The notes below the pieces were generated by a model, which had not been told where the DNA came from, did not search any database, and saw only the letters and a list, made by a program, of their open reading frames with translations. The translations under genes and the position numbers were made by a program. A stretch of DNA of 64,000 bases from Halalkalibacillus sediminis. Its GTDB lineage: Bacteria; Bacillota; Bacilli; Bacillales; Alkalibacillaceae. Position 1 is the stretch's first letter. Every line of letters begins with the position of its first letter. This document shows, piece by piece, positions 20,766 through 29,329 of this stretch. The stretch lies in the NCBI RefSeq assembly GCF_002844535.1, contig NZ_PJNH01000001.1:930001-994000 (forward strand). The letters are read 5' to 3'.

Positions 20766-21437
20766 TCACAATCCCCTTTCTGACAGATCCGCTATACTTG
20801 GGCGGATTTTTTGTAAATGTTGTACCTGGTTTATTTCAATTTGATCTGTTTCTAAATTGATATATGCGAATTCCCGGTCCGCACCTTCTGTTTCATAATC
20901 AGGTGCCCGGCTGATTTTATCAGCAATTCTGATTTGGTTCGGATTCATATAAGAAGTCATTACCACACATTTTTTATCCCCATCATAACCTGCATGTGCG
21001 ATGCCATTCAGTTTACCCATAATATAAATGTTTCCAGTAGCTTGGATAGTCCCACCAGGGTTGACGTCTCCTAATAATAGAGCATCTCCTTTGATTTTAT
21101 GGACCTGCCCTGAACGGATGGTTTTCATAACTGTATGGAGTGTTTGATTTTCTAGCCATTCATTGGCTTCTACTTTTGAGATGACATTTGATTCGATTGT
21201 TTTGATCTTCAAAGCACTATTATTTTCAACAATATCACGAATCATCTGTTCTTGTTCTTCATTAACATAACGATATTGCATATCTACTGTTATTTCAGTC
21301 ATGTCTTTTGCAATACTCGATGTCACTTTTTCTTCTAGTTCCTTTAAAATTGAATCAAATGAACAACGATCGTCTAGGTAGACAATGATGCCATGGTTGG
21401 TTCCTTTCATGGTGATCAAATGATTAGATTCCATCAT
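20766..21437 (-). CDS. minC: Septum formation inhibitor MinC
   Basis: 223 residues. N-terminal FtsZ-antagonising domain (about 5-100) and C-terminal right-handed beta-helix that dimerises and binds MinD, with DALLLGDVNPGGTIQATGNIYIMGKLNGIAHAG split over about 118-150. The C-terminal ISRAPD motif is present. Start at 21437 (ATG-ATG) has GGGGTG upstream. Directly followed by minD. Confidence 0.96.
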   Translation of the reverse strand: MMESNHLITMKGTNHGIIVYLDDRCSFDSILKELEEKVTSSIAKDMTEITVDMQYRYVNEEQEQMIRDIVENNSALKIKTIESNVISKVEANEWLENQTLHTVMKTIRSGQVHKIKGDALLLGDVNPGGTIQATGNIYIMGKLNGIAHAGYDGDKKCVVMTSYMNPNQIRIADKISRAPDYETEGADREFAYINLETDQIEINQVQHLQKIRPSIADLSERGL

Positions 21438-21472
21438 CGAGGTAACACCCCATTATCTGCGTTTGGTATTTG

Positions 21473-21997
21473 TCATGATTCTTTCTCTTTCTGCCAGGAT
21501 GATAGCCATTTAACGGAGAGTGGATAAACAATCAAAAAGAATAATAGATTTATCAAGACCGTCGGAATCAAACGACTCTCTACATAAGTATTAAAGTCGA
21601 GATTGATATGACCAATCAAAAGGTATGCTCCGAATATCAAGCACTCTGCTATAACGAGCCCTAAAGTAACTGACAGCATTGCCACGTAAAAGTTCTGATG
21701 TAATAATTTTTTCAAAAGATGAATGATATACAAAGTTACTGCGTATGCTAAGAAATATACTCCGAGTAAATCTGTATATACTAAATCAATAATTAAAGCG
21801 AATATCATTCCGTTTATGATTCCATGATAGCTTAGTGGGCTATCAAAGAATAGTAGAACCAAAATGGAAAAAATCAATACCCAGTGAGGAATATATTGGA
21901 CCTCAAGTTGTAATAGAGGTGCTGGCAAAAGCCCAGTAGCTATGCTTTCCAGTACAAGTAGTCCAAATAAAATCCCAGGAATAATGTATATCTTCAA
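21473..21997 (-). CDS. mreD: Rod shape-determining protein MreD
   Basis: 174 residues, five or six membrane helices, little soluble sequence. MreD is part of the elongasome linking MreB/MreC to cell-wall synthases. Low sequence conservation is normal for this family; identity rests on topology and its place between mreC (two-base gap) and minC. Confidence 0.92.
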   Translation of the reverse strand: MKIYIIPGILFGLLVLESIATGLLPAPLLQLEVQYIPHWVLIFSILVLLFFDSPLSYHGIINGMIFALIIDLVYTDLLGVYFLAYAVTLYIIHLLKKLLHQNFYVAMLSVTLGLVIAECLIFGAYLLIGHINLDFNTYVESRLIPTVLINLLFFLIVYPLSVKWLSSWQKEKES

Positions 21998-21999
21998 TA

Positions 22000-22866
22000 T
22001 TACTCCTCCTCTTCTTCATCAAGAATCGGAGAGTGGATATCTCTATCAATAATCATTAGGTGATTGACATTGTATAAATCCGCAGCTGGTTTCACATATG
22101 CAATTTGTGTCAATCCATATTGATCCAATTCCACAGTTTCAATTGTACCAATTAATAGGCCTCGTGGGAATACTCCACCTAAACCGGAGCTAACAATTGT
22201 CTGCCCCTCTTCAATGTTCCCTTCACTACCAATTTCACGGAAAAGTAATGCTCGTTTTTCCTTATCGTACCCTTCAATCATTCCGAAGACATCTTCATCC
22301 CCATCAACCGTAACTGAAATTCTGTTATTCTCATCAAATCCGCTTAATAGTTGTACCGTCGATGTGAGTTGGGAAGATTCAATGACTTTTCCTACCATTC
22401 CTTCTGGAGTACTCACTGCCATATTTTGCTCCACACCATGAATTTGTCCTTTATTTATGGTCAATTGATCAAACCAAAGATCTGGACTTCTAGCAATTAC
22501 GGTTGCTTTTGTAGGAGAGAAATCACTGATTGAGTCTTCCATTTCAGTAATCGCTCGCAGTTCATCATTTTCTTTTTCCAATTCATTTACCTGAAAGGCT
22601 AATGTTTTATAATCCTGTAATTCTTCTTTCAGCACTTCATTCTGCTGATATACATTACGAATATTCTTTATATCTTCTGTCAGTCCAACAACAAGTTGAA
22701 TCGGCTGATGAGCAATGTTTTGGAAAAAACCGACCGTGTCTGCCACAAATTGCGCTGGCAATGATGATTGCTCATCAGAACGAATGGAATATCCTATGAT
22801 TGCTACTACAAATATAATAAATACAAGAAAAAATATTAATTTTCTTTTGCGTAAAAATGACGGCAT
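22000..22866 (-). CDS. mreC: Rod shape-determining protein MreC
   Basis: 288 residues. One N-terminal membrane helix (about 9-26), a coiled coil (about 70-105, VLKEELQDYKTLAFQVNELEKENDEL) and the two-barrel extracytoplasmic domain with DQLTINKGQIHGVEQNMAV and GQTIVSSGLGGVFPRGLLIG. Acidic tail ILDEEEEE. It bridges MreB with extracytoplasmic peptidoglycan synthases. Confidence 0.96.
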   Translation of the reverse strand: MPSFLRKRKLIFFLVFIIFVVAIIGYSIRSDEQSSLPAQFVADTVGFFQNIAHQPIQLVVGLTEDIKNIRNVYQQNEVLKEELQDYKTLAFQVNELEKENDELRAITEMEDSISDFSPTKATVIARSPDLWFDQLTINKGQIHGVEQNMAVSTPEGMVGKVIESSQLTSTVQLLSGFDENNRISVTVDGDEDVFGMIEGYDKEKRALLFREIGSEGNIEEGQTIVSSGLGGVFPRGLLIGTIETVELDQYGLTQIAYVKPAADLYNVNHLMIIDRDIHSPILDEEEEE

Positions 22867-22881
22867 TCTTAAAGCACCTAC

Positions 22882-23922
22882 TTAATTTAAAGTGTTACGT
22901 TTTGCTACGTTCGGAGTATTTTGGAAGTGTTCGATATGCTCTAGCGCCTTGCCAGTTCCGATAGCTACGCAGTCCAATGGATTTTCAGCTATGAACACCG
23001 GCATTTCCGTATCTTCACTAATCACTTCATCCAAGTGACGTAATAAAGCTCCTCCTCCAGTCAACACAATTCCTCTATCGATGATATCCGCCGCTAACTC
23101 TGGTGGCGCAGATTCCAACGTTTGTTTTACTAATTCTACTATCATTGAGACTGATTCCCTTAATGCAGAAACCATTTCTTCGTTTGTAATCGTTACAGTT
23201 TTAGGTAACCCTGTAACAAGGTCTCTTCCCCTGATATCCATATCTTGCACTTCTTCAGAACGTTTCGCTGAGGCAAGATCAATTTTAATTGTTTCTGCTG
23301 TGGCTTCACCAATTAAAAGGCCATATTTTTTCCGGATATACTGGACGATTTGTTCATCCATTTCATCTCCAGCAATCCTAATCGAACGACTGACTACTGT
23401 TCCACCGAGGGAAACAATTGCAACCTCAGTTGTTCCTCCACCGATATCAACCACCATGCTCCCCGTAGGTTCCCATACAGGCAAACCAGCTCCAATTGCT
23501 GCTGCGAATGGTTCAGCGATCGGGTAAACATCCTTAGCCCCCGCTTGTTTGGTAGCGTCGATGACAGCTCGTTCTTCGACCATCGTAATTCCAGATGGTA
23601 CACAGACCATCACGTTTGGTTTTCTAGAAAACAATGATTTGGACCGATGGATTTTACTAATATAATAATTCATCATCGATGCAGTGATATCATAATCTGC
23701 AATGACTCCGTCCTTCATCGGCCTTATAACAGATATAGTTCCAGGCGTACGCCCGATCATCTGTTTTGCTTCATTACCTACAGCTGCAATCTCCCCTGTA
23801 TGGTTATTGATCGCGACAACAGAAGGTTCTCGTAATGCAATTCCTTTTCCTTTTAAAAATACTAATGTATTAGCTGTACCAAGATCAATCCCGAAATCTC
23901 TCGTGAAAATGGGTCTTCCCAA
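22882..23922 (-). CDS. mreB: Rod shape-determining actin homologue MreB
   Basis: 346 residues. Actin-fold ATPase: phosphate-1 loop [29 protein letters not shown], and [16 protein letters not shown]. Cytoplasmic filaments direct lateral wall synthesis. The start is TTG at 23922 with AGAGGAC upstream; no better ATG lies before the conserved DLGTANT. First gene of the mreBCD-minCD operon, 220 bases downstream of radC. Confidence 0.97.
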   Translation of the reverse strand: MGRPIFTRDFGIDLGTANTLVFLKGKGIALREPSVVAINNHTGEIAAVGNEAKQMIGRTPGTISVIRPMKDGVIADYDITASMMNYYISKIHRSKSLFSRKPNVMVCVPSGITMVEERAVIDATKQAGAKDVYPIAEPFAAAIGAGLPVWEPTGSMVVDIGGGTTEVAIVSLGGTVVSRSIRIAGDEMDEQIVQYIRKKYGLLIGEATAETIKIDLASAKRSEEVQDMDIRGRDLVTGLPKTVTITNEEMVSALRESVSMIVELVKQTLESAPPELAADIIDRGIVLTGGGALLRHLDEVISEDTEMPVFIAENPLDCVAIGTGKALEHIEHFQNTPNVAKRNTLN

Positions 23923-24141
23923 TCGTATCGTCCTCTCTTATGTTTCATTCTTATGTAGCTTATGAACTGTCGTCACGAAACATGAATAAGCGCCCCAAAC
24001 GAACATTTCAAATCGCTGGATGGCGCTTGTATTATTCAAATTATAATATCTATTATACGAAAAAAAAGTTTAAATAGATAGGTTTTCATGTCTCAAATAG
24101 TAGATATTTTACGATTAGGCCAAAAGGATTAATAAGTATGA

Positions 24142-24831
24142 TTACAAATAACCTTTCTCTTTTAAGGAAATGAATTTATGATCTCCAATGACAATATGGT
24201 CCAATAATTCAATACCTAGGACCTTGCCTGATTCGAATAGTCGTCTTGTCACTTGGATATCTTCATTGGATGGAGCAGGATCTCCTGAGGGGTGGTTGTG
24301 AGCACAAACAACAGATGCCGCAGAACGTTTTACTGCCTCCTTGAAAACTTCACGAGGGTGGACGATGGATGAGTTGAGACTTCCAATGAAGATGGTCTGG
24401 CGGTGAAGAACTTGATTCTTTGTATCTAAATATAAACAGACAAAATGTTCCTGTTTTAAATTTCTCATTTCTTCCATCAGGAAATTGGCGCCATCTTCTG
24501 GACTCCTAATAACATAGCGATCACTGACTTTGAATGCATGAATTCTTTTTGATAATTCAAGCGCAGCTAGAAGAGAAACCGCCTTCGCTTCTCCTATACC
24601 TTTAATATCGGTTAATTCGGTAATGGAAGCATCTTTAAACAATGATAACCCTTCAAAATGGGCAAGTACTCGGTTGGCTAAAGATAATGCGGAGGTACCC
24701 TTCGTTCCACTTCCAATTAAAATTGCCATCAACTCTTGGTTCGATAAAGCAGCTGGTCCTACATGAATAAGTCGTTCTCTCGGTCGGTCATCCTTTGGTA
24801 CATCTTTAATAAATATCGTATCAGTAGACAT
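24142..24831 (-). CDS. radC: RadC/YsxA family JAB-domain protein
   Basis: 229 residues: N-terminal helix-hairpin-helix (LTDIKGIGEAKAVSLLAALEL) and C-terminal JAB1/MPN-type metalloprotease fold with SAASVVCAHNHPSGDPAPSNED split across about 172-195. Historic name radC is misleading; no proven role in DNA repair. ATG has GAAAGGGG upstream. In B. subtilis maf lies between spoIIB and this gene; here it is missing. Confidence 0.95.
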   Translation of the reverse strand: MSTDTIFIKDVPKDDRPRERLIHVGPAALSNQELMAILIGSGTKGTSALSLANRVLAHFEGLSLFKDASITELTDIKGIGEAKAVSLLAALELSKRIHAFKVSDRYVIRSPEDGANFLMEEMRNLKQEHFVCLYLDTKNQVLHRQTIFIGSLNSSIVHPREVFKEAVKRSAASVVCAHNHPSGDPAPSNEDIQVTRRLFESGKVLGIELLDHIVIGDHKFISLKEKGYL

Positions 24832-24977
24832 TGATTATGACCCCTTTCAGAATAATAATATCTTCATTCTATATAGGGGTGTGATCGATTACAAAGGAGC
24901 TTAAATCGATTTTCTCTATCAGAAACAATGAATATAGTAGTGTATGAAGAATTAACTTGCAAATTTCATATGTTAAT

Positions 24978-25796
24978 CTAATTTTCACCTATTTCTTCTA
25001 AAAACAACCATAAATTTAGTTGAGCGGTTTGTAAGTGCAAGTCCGATTTTTCTGATGATGCGTTTTGTTCATATAAACCTAGCTGAGTTGAAGCTGCTTT
25101 CAAACGCTCGTTGTCACCCCATATGTCTGGAGCATCATTAATCCATTGCTTTACAGAAGCAAGGTCACTTTCAGCTAATGGATTAGTTAAAAATTCAGTT
25201 TTTTGTAGCCACTGTTGCTCATTTTCGCCTACTTCCTTGTTAACAACAGAAAAGCTCCAATCTTTTACTAGGAAATCCTCCATATAAACTAACCCTAGAC
25301 CCTCGTGAGCTCCCTCTACTTGAGTTCTCATGGAATCATTTAATAAAAGACTATTAATCAAATAGAATTGCTGATCCTTTTCCACAATTGCTGACGGAAC
25401 GACGTTAAGTTGTTGCGAAAACACTTCTGCGTTCTCCCTACTTGAAAATATTCCAAGTTGAACGACGGACGCTTCGGGGAATTCAAACTGAAATGCAGCA
25501 CCCGTGGAGGCTTCAGTTGCTTCTGTCGAACCCTCGTCTTGCTCTTCTTGTGATGGTTGATCTACTGGAATGGCCGAAGGATTCAAGTCTGAAAAGAAAT
25601 GCATAATTGAAAAACCAAATATGCCACCAAGAATTACGGCAAATAACACAGGTTTTAAAAATGCTTTGAGTGCTCGATTTTTATTGAACTTTTTCTTAGG
25701 TGATTTTTTTGGCGTAAGCACTGATTCTAGCCGATGCCTTTCCGAATGCTCCTCATCCTGTTTGAGTTTATATTGAAAAGAAGAATGCTTGTCCAC
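24978..25796 (-). CDS. spoIIB: SpoIIB-like SPOR-domain protein
   Basis: 272 residues: basic cytoplasmic region with LTPKKSPKKKFNKNRALKAF, one membrane helix (about 72-92), an acidic linker, and a SPOR-type segment (VVQLGIFSSRENAEVFSQQL). SpoIIB helps dissolve septal peptidoglycan during engulfment. Start is GTG at 25796 with AAAGGTGG seven bases upstream. The location between folC and radC matches spoIIB; sequence similarity alone supports only a SPOR-domain membrane protein, so the symbol is partly from context. Confidence 0.7.
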   Translation of the reverse strand: MDKHSSFQYKLKQDEEHSERHRLESVLTPKKSPKKKFNKNRALKAFLKPVLFAVILGGIFGFSIMHFFSDLNPSAIPVDQPSQEEQDEGSTEATEASTGAAFQFEFPEASVVQLGIFSSRENAEVFSQQLNVVPSAIVEKDQQFYLINSLLLNDSMRTQVEGAHEGLGLVYMEDFLVKDWSFSVVNKEVGENEQQWLQKTEFLTNPLAESDLASVKQWINDAPDIWGDNERLKAASTQLGLYEQNASSEKSDLHLQTAQLNLWLFLEEIGEN

Positions 25797-25952
25797 TTGT
25801 GGGCCACCTTTCTCTAAATGTAATCTGCTTATTACAGACTCTAGCACAGACTATGTGAAAAAATGGTTAAAACTTGTCTGAGGACTTCAACATTTTTCGT
25901 CATCAATATGATTTATTATTCACTATAATAATTCATCTAGCCCTAAAATAAA

Positions 25953-26161
25953 GGCTCTGTTAAAGTTCATTGTTGATATGGTCAAAACTCTTAGAAGCGG
26001 AAGCTTGCCTAGGGGCTTGTGCTCAACTAATTTTTCCTCCATTGCCATTTCGAAAAAATGGATTTTCGCACTGCGCTGATCCCTCAGGCGTCACCGCTTC
26101 ACGTGTTTCTCCTCCATACGATGTTTTCTGGATAAAATCAACACTTAACGATAACAGCGCC
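25953..26161. mobile_element. MITE-like non-coding element, copy 2 (most complete)
   Basis: 209 bp with imperfect 25-bp terminal inverted repeats (25953-25977 and 26137-26161; 20 of 25 positions match). Left end GGCTCTGTTAAAGTTCATTG, right end read inward GGCGCTGTTATCGTTAAGTG. The 8-bp sequence AAAATAAA flanks both sides (25945-25952 and 26162-26169). No coding capacity for a transposase. IS6- or ISL3-type elements make 8-bp duplications and have somewhat similar ends, but the parent family is not established here. Confidence 0.8.
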
Positions 26162-26165
26162 AAAA

Positions 26166-26200
26166 TAAAAAAAACCTTCAGAGGCTAAAAGCCCTGAAGG
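26166..26200 (-). terminator. Intrinsic terminator after the diguanylate cyclase gene
   Basis: Stem CCTTCAG(A)GGC / GCCCTGAAGG followed on the minus strand by TTTTTTTTATTTTG. The T-tract is the flank of repeat copy 2. Confidence 0.92.
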
Positions 26201-26217
26201 TTTCGATAATTTTTTTA

Positions 26218-27930
26218 TTAACTTACATTTGAAGCAACTTTGTTCTTACCGTCTCGTTTGGCTCCAACGTACATTGCCCGGTCAGCTTGACGGAGGAGTT
26301 CCTGCGGAGATTCACAGTGATCAGGATAAGTCGCAACACCAATACTAGCAGTGACATTAACTTTTTGTTCTTGGCCTGTCCCCATATTTTTGATAACAAA
26401 TGGGTCTTCAGCAATCAGCTTACGTACCTCTTCGGCTAGAGCCATGACTTCGATGTGCGCAAAACCTTTTAATAGGATTGTGAACTCTTCGCCACCATAC
26501 CTGGCTACAATCCCTCTCTCATGTATATAAGTCTGCAATCGTTCAGCTAATTGCGACAAGATTTCGTTACCTGCTTCATGACCGTACGTATCATTAATTC
26601 TCTTAAAAGAGTCCAAGTCTAGAATGATAATAGAAAGACGTTCGTCAATCCCTTTAGATTTCAGGTCATTCGCATATTCATCAATATGCTCTGACAAAAA
26701 TCGATAATTATAGAGGCCGGTTAATTCATCCCTCTGACTTTTAAGCTTTTCAGATTCGTAGTGACGTGCGTTTTCCATTGCTACAGATAAGAAATTCGCT
26801 AAAATCTCCAATAACATTACGTGATACTTTTCATATACTCTTCTTTCATTAGAAGCAACTAAAAGCACACCAACAACATGGTCATTCCGTTTAATAGGCA
26901 CTCCAATTGCACTTTGCACCTCATTAGGAAATTCATTGGCTTCCATTCGGTTCAATTTCGACTTAGTATCAACCATGCTAGATTCTTTTTCAGCATAAAT
27001 TTTACCAGCAAATCCTTTCCCATAATATAAAGTGAGTTCCTTTTTATCATCTGGGTCATCTTCATTGACAAAACGGATTAGACTCATAGATTTACTCGCA
27101 CTCGTAACATCAAATATATAAATATATTTTGCTGGGATGAGTTTACTGACTTCCTGGACAAAAGTATCAAGAACGGCTTTTACATTCAGTCTTTTTGAAA
27201 GCTCATGTCCAATTTGGCTCGTTGTATGGAGGTATCGATTAATTCTGCGTCCGTTATGGTAGAAGGAAATGACGATTGATAACAAAACGAATGGAATTCC
27301 AACAAACAGAATCGCACTTATCTTCAATTCCAGATATAATATGTAAAGAACGAGACCTAGTGGAAAAGTCACCAAAATTATTAAACCGTCAACAAATAGA
27401 GACTTATTCATTTTGACTGATTTTCTACCATGAATATAAGCATTTATAATCATTAGGAATAGTTGGTTAGCAAGATTATAACCTAAAATATATCCTACTA
27501 AAGGGATGATTTGATCTAACGAATTAAGCGTCAGCACCCCGTGAGTACCACCTAAAGCATAATAAATTCCTGCGGAAAAAATCGATGTTAATAGCAACAT
27601 CGTTGAGTTCATCGGAATTTTATGTAGTTCATTTTTCTTTAACCCAATCTTTAAATATAAAGCTATTAAAGATATCTGCGTAAGCACGATCTCAGCAAAT
27701 AGTCCAAAGTATAAGAAAATAGCAAAACTGATACTATTCAGAAAGAAAACTGTGATGGACCCTACTCTTATAGGAAAAATAGCGACAGCACTCATGATGA
27801 TTGCGAATGCAAGCAAGTCTAACCAATACCCATCGAAAGTCGGATCGAGCATAAAATAAAGATAAATCATTAATGGTGGGAATAATACAAACCAAACCGT
27901 CCAAATTGTAATCGATTTTGATCTAGTCAT
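26218..27930 (-). CDS. Membrane-anchored GAF-GGDEF diguanylate cyclase
   Basis: 570 residues: six to seven membrane helices (about 8-215), a GAF domain (about 245-385, GKGFAGKIYAEKESSM and GVPIKRNDHVVGVLLVAS) and a GGDEF domain (about 400-565). The active-site motif is YGGEEF and the sequence DELTGLYNYRFL and DLDSFKRINDTYGHEAGN are intact, so c-di-GMP synthesis is expected. The RxxD inhibitory site five residues before GGEEF is not present. It occupies the place where comC is found in B. subtilis, downstream of folC by 25 bases. Confidence 0.9.
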   Translation of the reverse strand: MTRSKSITIWTVWFVLFPPLMIYLYFMLDPTFDGYWLDLLAFAIIMSAVAIFPIRVGSITVFFLNSISFAIFLYFGLFAEIVLTQISLIALYLKIGLKKNELHKIPMNSTMLLLTSIFSAGIYYALGGTHGVLTLNSLDQIIPLVGYILGYNLANQLFLMIINAYIHGRKSVKMNKSLFVDGLIILVTFPLGLVLYILYLELKISAILFVGIPFVLLSIVISFYHNGRRINRYLHTTSQIGHELSKRLNVKAVLDTFVQEVSKLIPAKYIYIFDVTSASKSMSLIRFVNEDDPDDKKELTLYYGKGFAGKIYAEKESSMVDTKSKLNRMEANEFPNEVQSAIGVPIKRNDHVVGVLLVASNERRVYEKYHVMLLEILANFLSVAMENARHYESEKLKSQRDELTGLYNYRFLSEHIDEYANDLKSKGIDERLSIIILDLDSFKRINDTYGHEAGNEILSQLAERLQTYIHERGIVARYGGEEFTILLKGFAHIEVMALAEEVRKLIAEDPFVIKNMGTGQEQKVNVTASIGVATYPDHCESPQELLRQADRAMYVGAKRDGKNKVASNVS

Positions 27931-27955
27931 TCATCATGAACTCCTTTTACAGGTG

Positions 27956-29257
27956 TTAAATTTCTTTCCCTCGAAACCATTGCCTCACTTCAGATACAAA
28001 ATACAATGAACCAGTTATTACCAAAATGTCATCCCCTTGCATCTGATCTGTGATTTCTTTATATGAACGACGCCAATCTTGAGAAATATTTATTTCACAA
28101 TTTTGAAACTTTTTATTTAGTTCATAATACCCATAACTCTTCGGAAAGTCAAATACTGTTAAGTATATATTTTTTGAAAATTCATTTAACATCGCAACCA
28201 TTTCCTCGATCTTCTTGCCTTGAAGTATTGAGACGAGAAAATAAATATTTTTATGATGATATTTTTCTTTTAATGTTGAAATCAAGGTTTCTAGAGCTTC
28301 AATATTATGTGCTCCATCAACATAAACTTCCGGTTCTATTTGAATTCTCTCGAAGCGACCTGGCCAAGTTGAATTAAGTAACCCTTGCTCTATATCAGTT
28401 TCATTAATGTTGAGTTGCTCGATGTCCACTATCTGAAGAAAGCTCATTAACGCTAAAGCCGCATTTTCACACTGATGAATTCCTTGCATTTGTATTTTCC
28501 ACTCTCGATTATCTAACGGAAAAAGGTCCTGCTTTAATTTGAAAGTTTCACCACCAGTTGGGCGTTCATTCACTTCACAGAAAAAATCTTTATCTATTTT
28601 AATCATGCCTGAATCTTGCTCTTTAGACTTATGTTCAATCTCCTTCAGTGCCTCTCGTTGACGAACATTCGTAATCACTGGTACGCCTTCCTTAATAATT
28701 CCAGCTTTTTCGTAAGCAATTTCTGCTAAAGTATCTCCTAATATGTCGATGTGGTCATGCCCAATAGTTGTAATAACTGATAATAACGGCTGTAGCACAT
28801 TAGTAGAGTCTAGTCTTCCACCAAGTCCAACTTCGAAAATGGCATAGTCCACCTGTTTATCTGCAAAATAAAGAAAAGCAATGACCGTAATTATTTCGAA
28901 TTCGGTAGGAGATCCGTAGGGGGTCTGTGATAATTCTTCGCTCAATGGAATAATTTTTTCCACATAAGCAACGAGTGATTGGCCATCTATCGGTAATCCA
29001 TTAATACTCACTCGCTCATTAAATGTTTCAATATATGGGGAAGTAAATGTACCAACTTTATAGTCATGTTCTTGAAAGATATTCCTTAGAAAAGTGACAG
29101 TCGAACCTTTCCCATTCGTACCTGCTACATGAATCATTTTTGTATTATGCTCGGGATGACCTAAGCGTTCTAACATCCACTCCATCCGCTTCAGACCAGG
29201 TTTGATTCCAAAATTCAGTTGTTTATGAATCCAATCAATTGCTTGTTGTTCGTTCAT
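27956..29257 (-). CDS. folC: Folylpolyglutamate synthase / dihydrofolate synthase
   Basis: 433 residues. Adds glutamate to folates. P-loop VAGTNGKGSTVTFL, the FTSPYIETFNERVSINGLPI segment, the second-domain start GRFERIQIEPEVYVDGAHN, all typical of the Mur-ligase-like FolC family. Start at 29257 with AAAGGATG six bases upstream. Follows valS in the conserved valS-folC order. Confidence 0.95.
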   Translation of the reverse strand: MNEQQAIDWIHKQLNFGIKPGLKRMEWMLERLGHPEHNTKMIHVAGTNGKGSTVTFLRNIFQEHDYKVGTFTSPYIETFNERVSINGLPIDGQSLVAYVEKIIPLSEELSQTPYGSPTEFEIITVIAFLYFADKQVDYAIFEVGLGGRLDSTNVLQPLLSVITTIGHDHIDILGDTLAEIAYEKAGIIKEGVPVITNVRQREALKEIEHKSKEQDSGMIKIDKDFFCEVNERPTGGETFKLKQDLFPLDNREWKIQMQGIHQCENAALALMSFLQIVDIEQLNINETDIEQGLLNSTWPGRFERIQIEPEVYVDGAHNIEALETLISTLKEKYHHKNIYFLVSILQGKKIEEMVAMLNEFSKNIYLTVFDFPKSYGYYELNKKFQNCEINISQDWRRSYKEITDQMQGDDILVITGSLYFVSEVRQWFRGKEI

Positions 29258-29290
29258 ATTGAACATCCTTTTATTATGTATACAGTAGAA

Positions 29291-29310
29291 AAGCCTGCAA
29301 AAGCAGGCTT
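29291..29310 (-). terminator. Hairpin between valS and folC
   Basis: Perfect stem AAGCCTGC / GCAGGCTT with a four-base loop, then TTCTACTG on the minus strand. The T-tract is short, so termination may be partial, giving some valS-folC read-through. Confidence 0.65.
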
Positions 29311-29329
29311 ACTACCATCAATCCATTTA

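Noticed and set aside
23971-24031. Inverted repeat AAGCGCC ... GGCGCTT between radC and mreB
   Set aside because: Loop is long (over 25 bases) and no T-tract follows; not called as terminator.
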